Shown one piece after another: positions 1 to 7,954 of a DNA stretch of 64,000 nucleotides (within the stretch, counting starts at the first letter, position 1; every line of letters begins with the position of its first letter). The stretch is from an uncultured Opitutaceae bacterium (GTDB lineage Bacteria; Verrucomicrobiota; Verrucomicrobiia; Opitutales; Opitutaceae), in the NCBI GenBank assembly GCA_903929355.1, contig CAIYUN010000081.1, positions 1-64,000 on the forward strand, read 5' to 3'. The position numbers were made by a program, and so were the translations under genes. The notes under the pieces are model-generated. The model saw only the letters and a list, made by a program, of their open reading frames with translations. It was not told the DNA's origin and made no database searches.

Positions 1-315
1 AATTCGAATCTGGAACTCAGGAAATCAGGCCGGACCTATTTCTTGGCCGTTGTCCGCTCTCTGTTCCATGCTTCCGCTCCGTGCCTCTGCGGCCTCCGTG
101 TTCCAATCTGTTTTCCGTTCCTGATTTCCTGATTTCCAAATTAATTCCCCATCTGGAACTCAGGAAATCAGGCCGGACCAATCTCTTGGCCGTTGTCCGC
201 TCTCTGTTCCATGCTTCCGCTCCGTGCCTCTGCGGCCTCCGGGCTCCAATCTGTTTTCCGTTCCTGATTTCCTGATTTCCAAATTAATTCCCCATCTGGA
301 ACTCAGGAGCTCAGG
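1..315. repeat. Dispersed hairpin repeat family A, about two tandem units of ~143 bp
   Basis: Two consecutive units of about 143 bp. Each contains a potential hairpin: left arm CCTGATTTCCTGATTTCC, a ~17-nt AT-rich spacer, right arm GGAACTCAGGAAATCAGG (positions 120-172 and 263-315; the window starts inside a third). The arms are near-perfect reverse complements and each arm is itself a doubled 9-mer. The ~90-bp body between hairpins is conserved in the copies near 3.8 and 6.1 kb. Apparent short ORFs across it are repeat translations, not genes. Confidence 0.9.
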
Positions 316-338
316 TTCTCTCGCCCGGCCTTTACCCC

Positions 339-1832
339 TCAAGCCCCTCCGGCCAGGGCCGAAGTCTCGTCGAGCAGCCGTTGCCACTGTTGCCTCCACG
401 CCACGAAAAGCAGCCCCACGATCACGGCATGACCCGCGATGACCCCGCCCAGAAATTCCAGGTTCGGAGCATTGCCGGCCAAGGCCACTACCCCCGGGGC
501 CAGGAAGGAGCATTGCGCGAAGTAGTCGTTTTCGAGCACCATCGCCACGATCAGGGGCAGCAGACAGAGCACAAAAAGTCCGAGTACAAAAAAACCTGGC
601 GCGCGCAGCCCAAACCGCAGGCGGCAAAATTGCAGCAGCAGCGCGAACATGAGCAGGCACTCCAACAGATTGACCGACGCCACCAGTGCCCGCGGCCAGT
701 TGTCGCCCACGGACCTCAACATCCCAGGCAAGATCGCCAGCGCCCCCAACAACCCCAACCCCAGGGCTGTGACGGTCGCGCTCTGGTGCGACCGTCTCGG
801 GCCACCACCCACCCGCAGCAGCGCGAGGCGCAGACGCTCCGGCTGGGGGCTCGCGACCGCCAGCAGGAGGCTGCCGACCAAAATGGCCCCACCCTGAGTG
901 AATGGGAGCATCGGCATATCCGGCATATCCGGCATATCGCGATTGCCGGCGCCACCCACCCAGCTGCCCCAGACGAGCGCGTGCTGGGTAATGACGAGGA
1001 GGCCGAAGATGACCAGCGCCTCACCCCGCTCAAGCAGGGGTTGTCCGGGGTCGGCCGTTTTGCGGGTGGCCGCCCGCCAGAAACACAGGCCCAGGCAGAA
1101 CTGTAGCACGAGACTGAGCGCCAGGGGAGAAATCGCCCATGCATAGAGACGGCCGGAAGCGTAATATCCCATCGGATTGGGGTCCGCCCCATCGCGAAAA
1201 AGGACGGCGAGCGGGTAGATCGGCAAGAGGTAGCTCAGGACGGTCATGCCTTGGAACGACAGGATGAACGGCACGCCCAACACCAGCCCCAGAGGCACCA
1301 TGCCCAGACTGTCGCTGCGGGATTTCTGCCCCGCCATCCCGAAGAGTGCGGCCAACAGCCCGAAAAACAACGCGGTGCTGAGCACCAAGACCTGCGTACC
1401 GAGCCAGAGCAGGGGCGAGAGCCATGTCATCAGGATCATGCCAGCGCCCACCCCCGCCAGCACCGCCGCCATGTATAGCTCCCGCTCGCGGCCGCCGAGC
1501 CAGTAGCCGAGGACAATCTCTCCGGGCCGCAGGGGGCTGAGGCAGTTGCTCTCCCACAGGCCAGCCTTGCGCTCCCCACCCAGAACCCGGGCGATGCGGA
1601 CGGCGCCAAGCACAAAAACCACGATCTCCAGTCCGACGATCCAGCCGTAGAAGAATTTACCCGCGGACTCGGGCCCGGCAAAGTGCATGGCCTTGGGGTC
1701 GACGAGGCCGACCGACAGTCCGGCGAGCAGAATCAGACCGGTGAGCGTCGCGATGAGCACCGGCGCGAGCACACCGGAGCGGCGGGTGAGGCGCCGCTGC
1801 GTCAGGAAGATGGGGTTCTCGGTCAGTTTCAT
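339..1832 (-). CDS. ABC transporter permease (ABC-2-like), multi-pass membrane protein
   Basis: A 497-residue protein with about ten hydrophobic segments, matching the membrane half of an ABC exporter. It starts at the ATG that overlaps the stop of the upstream ATPase gene (ATGA, 1829-1832), which implies translational coupling; the open frame runs further upstream but only inside the ATPase gene. There is no ATP-binding motif, so it depends on its neighbour. A 9-bp tandem repeat (912-938) encodes DMPDMPDMP in a loop, a site where copy number could vary. The substrate cannot be told from sequence. Confidence 0.82.
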   Translation of the reverse strand: MKLTENPIFLTQRRLTRRSGVLAPVLIATLTGLILLAGLSVGLVDPKAMHFAGPESAGKFFYGWIVGLEIVVFVLGAVRIARVLGGERKAGLWESNCLSPLRPGEIVLGYWLGGRERELYMAAVLAGVGAGMILMTWLSPLLWLGTQVLVLSTALFFGLLAALFGMAGQKSRSDSLGMVPLGLVLGVPFILSFQGMTVLSYLLPIYPLAVLFRDGADPNPMGYYASGRLYAWAISPLALSLVLQFCLGLCFWRAATRKTADPGQPLLERGEALVIFGLLVITQHALVWGSWVGGAGNRDMPDMPDMPMLPFTQGGAILVGSLLLAVASPQPERLRLALLRVGGGPRRSHQSATVTALGLGLLGALAILPGMLRSVGDNWPRALVASVNLLECLLMFALLLQFCRLRFGLRAPGFFVLGLFVLCLLPLIVAMVLENDYFAQCSFLAPGVVALAGNAPNLEFLGGVIAGHAVIVGLLFVAWRQQWQRLLDETSALAGGA

Positions 1833-2758
1833 GTCGGTTGCCTCGCGCCGGATTGGAGGAAGATCTGCTCCAGTTCGTCGCCGTCGCTCCGCCACTCGGC
1901 CACGGGCACGCCCTCCGTCACGAGGGTCCGGAGGAGGTCGGCGAGCGCCTCCGGCGGGCCGGCAAAGTCAAAGGTCGCGCCGGTGCCCTCGACCACCAGG
2001 TTGGCCACACCAGCCGCGCCGCCCAGAGTCTGGACGGGCTTGGCGGCCTCGCCATGCCATTGCACGGCCCGGCGGCGCCGGGTGAGCTGGCGGCCGAGGT
2101 CGGCGATGCTGCCCGCCGTCACCAGCCGGCCGCGCTCCATGATCGCGGCCTTGTTGCAGAACATCGCCAGCTCCGCGAGGATGTGCGAGGAGATGAGGAC
2201 GGCCTTGCCCGCCTCGCGCAGCTGCCGCAGGATTTTCCACAGCTCGATCCGCCCGAGCGGGTCGAGGCCGCTCGCGGGCTCGTCGAGCAGGAGCACCTCC
2301 GGATCGGGCAGGAGCGTTTTTGCGAGCACCAGGCGCTGGCGCATGCCCCGGGACAGCTCCTCGCAGAGCGCGTCGCGCTTCTCCGTGAGCCAGGTGAGTT
2401 CGAGGCACTCCCCAATCCGCCTTTCCCGGTCGGGGACGGCATGGGCGCGGGCAAAGTGCTCCAGAAACTCCGCCGCCGTGAGCTGGTCGTACACCGGGCA
2501 AAAGTCCGGCATGTAGCCCAGGTGGCGCCGGAGCGTGACGGGCTCGCGGGCCAGCTCATGCCCGCCCACCCAGACGGAACCGCGGGTGCATTCCTGCAGG
2601 CCTGAGATTGCGCGCATGGTCGTGGTTTTGCCCGCGCCGTTCGGGCCGATCAGCCCGCACAAGTCCCCGGCCTCGACCGTGAGCGATAGATCGTTGACTG
2701 CGACCACCCCCGGAAAATCCACCCGCAGGTGATCAATGACAAGCAGCGGCGCGGCCAT
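1829..2758 (-). CDS. ABC transporter ATP-binding protein
   Basis: A 309-residue cytoplasmic ATPase. Walker A GPNGAGKT lies near residues 38-45, the signature LSRGMRQ near 135-141 and Walker B VLLLDEP near 155-161, followed by the usual D-loop and H-loop (ISSHI). The arrangement fits the CcmA/drug-export type that pairs with ABC-2 permeases. The start MAAPLLVIDHL is chosen because it begins the conserved domain; an upstream start would add 16 residues of poor-quality sequence. It is the first gene of a two-gene operon with the permease. Confidence 0.92.
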   Translation of the reverse strand: MAAPLLVIDHLRVDFPGVVAVNDLSLTVEAGDLCGLIGPNGAGKTTTMRAISGLQECTRGSVWVGGHELAREPVTLRRHLGYMPDFCPVYDQLTAAEFLEHFARAHAVPDRERRIGECLELTWLTEKRDALCEELSRGMRQRLVLAKTLLPDPEVLLLDEPASGLDPLGRIELWKILRQLREAGKAVLISSHILAELAMFCNKAAIMERGRLVTAGSIADLGRQLTRRRRAVQWHGEAAKPVQTLGGAAGVANLVVEGTGATFDFAGPPEALADLLRTLVTEGVPVAEWRSDGDELEQIFLQSGARQPT

Positions 2759-3006
2759 GGTGGCAACGCTAGGGACAGGGTCATGGTGCATGCAACCGCG
2801 AATCACCCCCCCGGAAAGGCCGCAGGCGCGCCTGAATTTTTGGCCGGTTTCAACTCAGACCATGGTTGTCCGCCCTTGCTTAGGCGCGATATGACGGCGG
2901 CCCCTGCAAAGTAACCTCCCCGGTGGATGCCCTCCGGTGGTGGGTCAGTTTGCCTGTTGCGGGATGGCGCGCTGATCGCGGCCACCTTCTGGCTCCTGAC
3001 TCCTTC

Positions 3007-3615
3007 TCAGGGCAGTGAGCTCCGGATGTCGCCCAGCGCGCTGGCGACCTGCGCGGCGTTTTGCACGGTATCCGGCGTCCCGGGCCGCTGGCTGATCTGG
3101 GTGGCGTTCCTGATGGTGGTGTCCAAAGCCTGGATGAACACGGCCACCGCCCGCTGGTCCGCGGCTGGATTGTTCCCCGAGGCATTCAACACGTTGTTGG
3201 CCGCCGCCGTCAGCTTGTTAAAATTAGTGTCGAGGCCGGGATGTGAGACGACGAAACGCGGCCCGGTGTTGGTCCGGACCGCGTCGATGGTGTTCAAGAC
3301 CGCCGTCGCGCTGTCGCTGACCTGACGCATGGCATCCGAGTCATCGGCGGCGGGGGCCGCGCTGTCGCTGATCTGGCGCATCAGATCGGCCTCATCCGCG
3401 GCGGTGGCGCGGACCGCGGGATCTCTCACCACCTTGGGCTTGACCGGTCCGGCCACCAATTTTCCGGCGGCCGGCTTGACCGGGGCCGGGATCAGGGAGA
3501 AACGGATGATCGCGTAGTTCGTCGCCACCGTGGTGACGATCGTGAACAGGACGACGTAGATAAACCTGGCGACGGGGCCCGGACGTCTCTGATCGGGGGT
3601 GCGAAGGGGAGGCAT
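3007..3615 (-). CDS. Small membrane-anchored protein, paralogue B of a tandem pair
   Basis: No known family is recognised. The 202-residue protein opens with MPPLRTPDQR, has one hydrophobic segment (about residues 18-45, ending in NYAIIRFSLIP), then a Pro/Lys-rich linker and an Ala/Ser/Asp-rich extracytoplasmic part. The same architecture and sequence occur in the gene at 3995-4564. This copy carries an internal duplication of a D-x-MRQ-x-SDSA motif that explains its extra length. Both end with the same SALGDIRSSLP. The N-in single-helix topology suggests a cell-envelope role, but function is unknown. Confidence 0.75.
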   Translation of the reverse strand: MPPLRTPDQRRPGPVARFIYVVLFTIVTTVATNYAIIRFSLIPAPVKPAAGKLVAGPVKPKVVRDPAVRATAADEADLMRQISDSAAPAADDSDAMRQVSDSATAVLNTIDAVRTNTGPRFVVSHPGLDTNFNKLTAAANNVLNASGNNPAADQRAVAVFIQALDTTIRNATQISQRPGTPDTVQNAAQVASALGDIRSSLP

Positions 3616-3634
3616 GGGGGGGGGGGAATCGCGG

Positions 3635-3757
3635 GATCAGGCTTGGCAGAAGAGCAGCGGTGACTTGGGCCTACCCATAAGACACCCCAAGCCGGATATT
3701 CTTAGAAATAAGTGATTTTGCTCGCTCCATCGGCGATCCCTCCAAAGGCAAAGCTTT
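3635..3757 (-). promoter_or_regulatory. Conserved ~120-bp leader upstream of paralogue B
   Basis: This segment is nearly identical to 4578-4701 upstream of the sister gene, including the core reading CTTGGGGTGTCTTATGGGT on the minus strand and a shared AAAGCTTT box. Two non-coding stretches conserved to this degree either carry a promoter/leader or simply record a recent duplication. No sigma-70 consensus is obvious. Confidence 0.45.
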
Positions 3758-3780
3758 AAGATTTTCTGTTCCCCTCCGTT

Positions 3781-3969
3781 CCTGATTTCCAAATCAAATT
3801 CGAATGTGGAACTCAGGAAATCAGGCCGGACCAATCTCTTGGCCGTTGTCCGCTCTCTGTTCCATGCTTCTCCTCCGTGCCCTCTGCGGCCTCCGTGTTC
3901 CAATCCGTTTTCCGTTCCTGATTTCCTGATTTCCATATTAATACCCCATCTGGAACTAAGGGAATCAAG
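3781..3969. repeat. Dispersed hairpin repeat family A copy
   Basis: A copy of the repeat at 1-315. The right arm GGAACTCAGGAAATCAGG at 3808-3825 follows a half-length left arm; the body follows, then a second hairpin (3917-3969) whose right arm has drifted. It sits between the two tandem paralogues, in the 379-bp gap after 3615. Confidence 0.88.
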
Positions 3970-3994
3970 TTCGTTCATCGACCCGGATTCCGGC

Positions 3995-4564
3995 TCAGGG
4001 CAGTGAGCTCCGGATGTCACCCAGCGCGCTGGCGACCTGCGCGGAGATTTGCACGGATTCCGCCGACTCGGTCGCCCGCTGGCTGATCTGGACGGCGTTC
4101 CTGATGGTGGCGTCCAAGGCTCGGGTGAACACGGCCGCCGCTTGCTGCTCCGCCGCTGGACTGTTCCCTGGGGCGTTCACCACCTTGTTGGCCGCCGCCG
4201 TCAACAAGTTAAAATTGCGGTCGAGGCCGGTATGCGCGTTGGGGCCGACAAACCCCGGACCGGCGCTGGTCCGGATCGCGTCGATGGTATTCAGGACGGA
4301 GGTCGCGCTGTCGGTGACCTGCCGCATCGCGTCGGCATCGTCCGCGGCGGGAGCGGTGGCGGACGCCCCGGGATTTACCGTCACCTTGGGTTTGACCGGC
4401 GCGACCGGCTTGCCCGCGACCGGTTTGGCCGGGGCCGGAATCAACGCAAAGCGGACGATCGCATAGTTGGTCGCCACCGTGGTGACGATCGTGAGCAGGA
4501 CGACGTAGATCAACGTGGAGACGAGGCCCGTTTGTCTCTGATCGGGGGTGCGAAGGGGAGGCAT
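3995..4564 (-). CDS. Small membrane-anchored protein, paralogue A of a tandem pair
   Basis: A 189-residue protein of unknown family, closely related to the gene at 3007-3615 over its whole length: same MPPLRTPDQR start, same single transmembrane segment, same VLNTIDAIR region and the same C-terminal SALGDIRSSLP. It is transcribed on the minus strand ahead of its paralogue and separated from it by a family A repeat. The pair looks like a local duplication of about 0.7 kb including the leader. Function is unknown; the single anchor and flexible Ala/Pro-rich body suggest an envelope protein. Confidence 0.75.
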   Translation of the reverse strand: MPPLRTPDQRQTGLVSTLIYVVLLTIVTTVATNYAIVRFALIPAPAKPVAGKPVAPVKPKVTVNPGASATAPAADDADAMRQVTDSATSVLNTIDAIRTSAGPGFVGPNAHTGLDRNFNLLTAAANKVVNAPGNSPAAEQQAAAVFTRALDATIRNAVQISQRATESAESVQISAQVASALGDIRSSLP

Positions 4565-4577
4565 GGGGAGGAGGGGG

Positions 4578-4701
4578 GATCAGGCTTTGCAGAAGAACAA
4601 CAGTGACTTGGGCATACCCATAAGACACCCCAAGCCGGATTTTCTTAGAAAAAATTACTTTTGCCCAATCCATCGTCGATCCCTCCAAAGGTAAAGCTTT
4701 T
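4578..4701 (-). promoter_or_regulatory. Conserved ~120-bp leader upstream of paralogue A
   Basis: Counterpart of 3635-3757. The two copies differ by scattered substitutions but keep the core and the AAAGCTTT box. The likely promoter of the pair lies here or just beyond it. Confidence 0.45.
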
Positions 4702-4760
4702 TATCCCAACGTTTCATGGAATTTGGATTCTCGCGCTTTCCGAGGATGTCTCCCAACCTC

Positions 4761-4839
4761 TTTATCTTTTCTCTTTCTCTTTATCCTCCGGGGGGGAGTG
4801 AAGGTCTGCCGAAGGATAAAGATAAGAGGAAAGAGAAGG
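4761..4839. repeat. Long imperfect hairpin of purine/pyrimidine-rich arms
   Basis: The left arm (4761-4791, pyrimidine-rich, TTTATC/CTCTTT motifs) and the right arm (4809-4839, purine-rich, GGATAAAGATAAGAGG) are imperfect reverse complements of about 30 bases around a short G-rich loop. It lies upstream of the sigma factor gene. It could be a regulatory structure or another dispersed repeat type. Nothing else is seen between 4702 and 4968. Confidence 0.5.
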
Positions 4840-4968
4840 ATGGATTTCAGCGTGGTTGGAAACTGCAGGATGTCAGGATCGGGGTGCTTCGGGGCATAAT
4901 CTGCCGGCCAAATTTTGGGCTAAATGAACTTTTCAGGGCCGGGAGGGAACTTAGCTTGTGCCACCCCC

Positions 4969-5520
4969 ATGCCTGTCACGCCCGAACAGCTCTACGAGCA
5001 GACTCTGGTCATCCGCAGCCAGATTGGCGATGAGCGGGCTTTTGCCGAATTGCTGGCGTTGGTCGGGCCCGGGCTGCTGCGCTTCACCCAACGCATGATG
5101 CAATCCGCACCTGAGCAGGTGGCGGATCTCAGCCAGGAAACCTGGGTGGCCATCTACCGGTCGCTCCCCCGGCTGCAGGATCCCGGCAAGTTTCGCCCGT
5201 GGGCCTTTCGCATCGCCCGGGATCGCATCTATCGCGAACACCGCCGGCGCAAGCTGCCGGTGCAGCCGTTTGACGAGACCAGGGCGGAGGAGCTGCCGGC
5301 GGGGGATGAGCTGGCCGCGGCGGTGGACCCTGAACAGCTCGGCCAATGCCTGGCCGCGCTTTCCCCCGAGCACCGGGAGGCTTTGGTGCTGCGATTTTTT
5401 GAGAACCTGAGCTACGAGGACATCGCGCGCGCCACCGGCACCACCATTGGAACGGTCCGCTCCCGAATTTACTACGGCAAATCCGCCCTGCGCACCATCT
5501 GGAAAGGAAAAACACCATGA
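4969..5520 (+). CDS. ECF-type RNA polymerase sigma factor
   Basis: A 183-residue sigma-70 family protein. Region 2 (about residues 20-90) includes DLSQETWVAIYRSLPRLQD and RPWAFRIARDRIYREHRRR; region 4 (about 120-175) includes LSPEHREALVLRFFENLSYEDIA with a helix-turn-helix ending GTIGTVRSRIYYGKSALR. Start MPVTPEQ is preferred because the extra 15 upstream residues are not sigma-like. The stop overlaps the next start (ATGA, 5517-5520), so the downstream membrane protein is probably co-translated and may be its regulator. The signal it answers to is unknown. Confidence 0.9.
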   Translation: MPVTPEQLYEQTLVIRSQIGDERAFAELLALVGPGLLRFTQRMMQSAPEQVADLSQETWVAIYRSLPRLQDPGKFRPWAFRIARDRIYREHRRRKLPVQPFDETRAEELPAGDELAAAVDPEQLGQCLAALSPEHREALVLRFFENLSYEDIARATGTTIGTVRSRIYYGKSALRTIWKGKTP

Positions 5521-6020
5521 ACCCAACCCAACCACCCACCCCGCCCCCGGCCGCGGATTTCTCCAGCCTCCAGGCCGACATCAACTCCGCCGTGGGGTCG
5601 CACCGGCGAAAAATGAAGCTCCTGACTGGTGCGGCCCTGCTGTTTGCCCTCCTCTCCCTGGTGGCCAGCATCGGCATCGTCGCGGGCTATTTTGTCTTCA
5701 TTCACCCCAAGCAGGTCCAAATGCTAAACAATTACACCCACCACGGCAACCCACCCCCGGCCGCCCCCGCCGCGGCACCGGCCGGTACGCCGCCCGGCGA
5801 CAGCGCCGTCTTTGCCGCCGAGGAAGTGGTCATGACTTATGTCGGCTTTCTGGGCACCATGCTGGTTGCCATTGCGGTCGGTCTGTCGGCCGCGGGCACG
5901 CTGGTCATGCTGGTGCTGATGGTCCTGCAACGCCGTGCCACGCTTCAGCAAATCAACCTGAGCCTGACCCGGATATCCGCCCAGCTGGAGGAAATGAAGC
6001 CACCGAAAACGGAAGGCTAG
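5517..6020 (+). CDS. Two-helix membrane protein coupled to the ECF sigma factor
   Basis: A 167-residue protein with a short cytoplasmic N-terminus, one helix (about residues 35-61), a Pro/Ala-rich extracytoplasmic loop (about 75-98), a second helix (about 106-135) and a charged C-terminal tail with a likely amphipathic segment (LQQINLSLTRISAQLEEM). No zinc-binding anti-sigma motif (HxxxCxxC) is present. Overlap with the sigma gene and membrane location make a regulatory role plausible, but that is inference from position. GGAAAGGA lies just upstream as a ribosome-binding site. Confidence 0.7.
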   Translation: MNPTQPPTPPPAADFSSLQADINSAVGSHRRKMKLLTGAALLFALLSLVASIGIVAGYFVFIHPKQVQMLNNYTHHGNPPPAAPAAAPAGTPPGDSAVFAAEEVVMTYVGFLGTMLVAIAVGLSAAGTLVMLVLMVLQRRATLQQINLSLTRISAQLEEMKPPKTEG

Positions 6021-6060
6021 ACCGGCTCCTTGTATGTTCCGTTCCTGTCCGGCCGTGCTT

Positions 6061-6405
6061 TCCAATTCAAATTCGAATGTGGAACTCAGGAAATCAGGCC
6101 GGACCAATCTCTCGGCCGTTGTCCGCTCTCCGTCCCATGTTTTCGCTCCGTGCCCTCTGCGGCCTCCGTGTTCCAATCCGTTTTCCGTCCCCACTTCCGT
6201 TCCTGATTTCCTGATTTCCATATCAATTCCCCATCTGGAACTCAGGAAATCAGGCCGGACCAATCTCTCGGCCGTTGTCCGCTCTCCGTCCCATGTTTCC
6301 CCTCCGTGCCCTCTGCGGCCTCCGTGTTCCAATCCGTTTTCCGTCCCCACTTCCGTTCCTGATTTCCTGATTTCCATATTAAATTTGAATCTGGACCTCA
6401 GAAAT
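6061..6405. repeat. Dispersed hairpin repeat family A, two further units
   Basis: Two more ~146-bp units with right arms near 6091-6108 and 6237-6254 and a decayed third arm near 6391-6405. Here the body includes a short insertion (CCCCACTTCC) absent from the copy at 1-315, so the copies form a subtype. The stretch fills the gap between 6020 and 6465 together with a run of CTCCTGA repeats (6414-6435). Confidence 0.88.
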
Positions 6406-6464
6406 TTCCTTCCTCCTGACTCCTGACTCCTGACCCCGTCCCCCCATCCTTCCCCTTTCCCCGC

Positions 6465-7898
6465 TTACAGCAGCGGCAGCCGCAGCGTTGCCCGGGCGCC
6501 GCCGCCGGGCCGGTTGGCCACGCTCGCCCCGCCGCCGTGCAGGAGCGCGATCTCGCGCACAAAGCTCAGGCCCAGCCCCGTGCTCTTGCGGCCCGAGTCG
6601 GGCCGCGGCAGCGAGTAAAACCGCTCAAAGATCCGCTCCGTCGCAAAGTCCGGCACGCCGGGGCCGCTGTCGTCGATGATGATGTGCGCCACGCCGGCCG
6701 CAGTCTCCAGCCGCGCCTCGATCACGCCGCCCTCGGGCGTGAACTCCAGCGCGTTTTGCAGCAGGTTGGTCACCGCCTGCACGAGCAGGAAGCGCTCGCC
6801 GCGCGCGCACGGCCCGTCCGGCGCCGTCACGCGCACGTCGAGCCGGCGCGCCGCCCAGAGCGGCCGCAGCGCCCCGGCCGCGTCGCGCACCACGCCGCCC
6901 AGCCCCACCCGCTCCGCCGCGTCCAGCCCGCGGCGCGCCTCCAGCGCGGAGAGCTGGAGCATGCGGTCCACGATCTGCTGGATCCGGTCCGACTCCGCGC
7001 GCAGGTGGCCGAGGAACCGCGCCCGGTCCTCCGGCGGCATGTTTTCCTGCAGCAGCTCGGCCGCGCCCCGGATGACGGTGAGCGGCGCCTTCAGCTCGTG
7101 CGTGAGCGACTGGGTGTATTGCTCGACATATTTTTTCCCCTCCAGCGCCACCCGCATCTCCTCAAACGCCTGCCCGAGCGCCGCAATCTCGCGGGCCCGC
7201 GAGGACGGTGGCGCGGCCGGCAGGCCGTCGCGCACCGCCTGCGCGTAGGCGGTGAGCCGCTCCAGGGAGTGCGTGAGCTTGTACGCGATCCACCAGCCCG
7301 CCGCCACCATCACGGCCGCGATGCCCAGCGCGATGCCGACCAGCCGCAGCCGCGCGTGGCTCACGCCCTCGGCCACCGAATCCACCGGCCGGCCCACCCC
7401 GACCCAGCCGACGACCACGCCGCCCTGCCGCACCGGCGCGCGCACCCGCAGCTCGTCGCCCACCAGCGCGACGTTGTTCAGCGTGTAATCCTCCGAGGCG
7501 GCGCGGCCGCCCCCGGTCATCGGCCACAGGTAGGTCTGCCCGACCTCCCGCCCGCCGGCGGAATCGAACAGGACCCGGTCCGCCGGATCGCCGGCAAAGA
7601 CGCGCAGGAGCTTGCTGTCGGGCGGGAGCATGGCGAGGCGCCGCGTCCACGCGTCACCGCCCGCCGGGCCGTCGCCGGCAAACGTCGCAAGAAAGGCCCC
7701 GGTGTCGCCCATCGTCCGCCGCATGGCCTCCACATAGCGCCTTTGCACGTCCTGCAGCACAAACGCCATCAACACCGCAAAACCCAGGGCCGAGGCGGCG
7801 ACGTAGACCCCAAAGATGGCCGTGCGAATCCGGACCCCCTGGCGGAGCCGTCCGCCGCCGGGCGCGGGCGCGACCGGGGTGGCGGGGTCGGGCTTCAT
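6465..7898 (-). CDS. creC: CreC-like sensor histidine kinase
   Basis: A 477-residue membrane kinase. A helix near residues 25-48, an extracytoplasmic sensor domain (about 50-183), a second helix (185-206), a HAMP linker, then the H-box SLTHELKAPLTVIRG with phospho-accepting His near 267. The ATPase part has the N-box LLQNALEFTPEGG, G1 DDSGPGVP and G2 STGLGLSFV. Length, layout and the CreB-like partner upstream support the CreC name. Its start codon lies in the second copy of a 34-bp direct duplication, so it no longer overlaps the response-regulator stop. Confidence 0.88.
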   Translation of the reverse strand: MKPDPATPVAPAPGGGRLRQGVRIRTAIFGVYVAASALGFAVLMAFVLQDVQRRYVEAMRRTMGDTGAFLATFAGDGPAGGDAWTRRLAMLPPDSKLLRVFAGDPADRVLFDSAGGREVGQTYLWPMTGGGRAASEDYTLNNVALVGDELRVRAPVRQGGVVVGWVGVGRPVDSVAEGVSHARLRLVGIALGIAAVMVAAGWWIAYKLTHSLERLTAYAQAVRDGLPAAPPSSRAREIAALGQAFEEMRVALEGKKYVEQYTQSLTHELKAPLTVIRGAAELLQENMPPEDRARFLGHLRAESDRIQQIVDRMLQLSALEARRGLDAAERVGLGGVVRDAAGALRPLWAARRLDVRVTAPDGPCARGERFLLVQAVTNLLQNALEFTPEGGVIEARLETAAGVAHIIIDDSGPGVPDFATERIFERFYSLPRPDSGRKSTGLGLSFVREIALLHGGGASVANRPGGGARATLRLPLL

Positions 7899-7954
7899 GC
7901 GGGGCGGCCGCTGCGGCCGGGTCGGGCTTCATGCGGGGCGGCCGCTGCGGCCGG
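7887..7954. repeat. 34-bp direct duplication across the creB-creC junction
   Basis: Positions 7887-7920 and 7921-7954 are identical 34-bp copies. Each contains the minus-strand ATGAAGCCCGACCC. The first-read copy supplies the creB stop (ATGA at 7929-7932); the second supplies the creC start at 7898. As 34 is not a multiple of three, the ATG overlapping the creB stop is out of frame with creC. Confidence 0.93.

Noticed and set aside
1-340. Possible CRISPR array because of regularly spaced repeats
   Set aside because: Units are ~143 bp with conserved, not unique, intervening sequence and no cas genes lie nearby.
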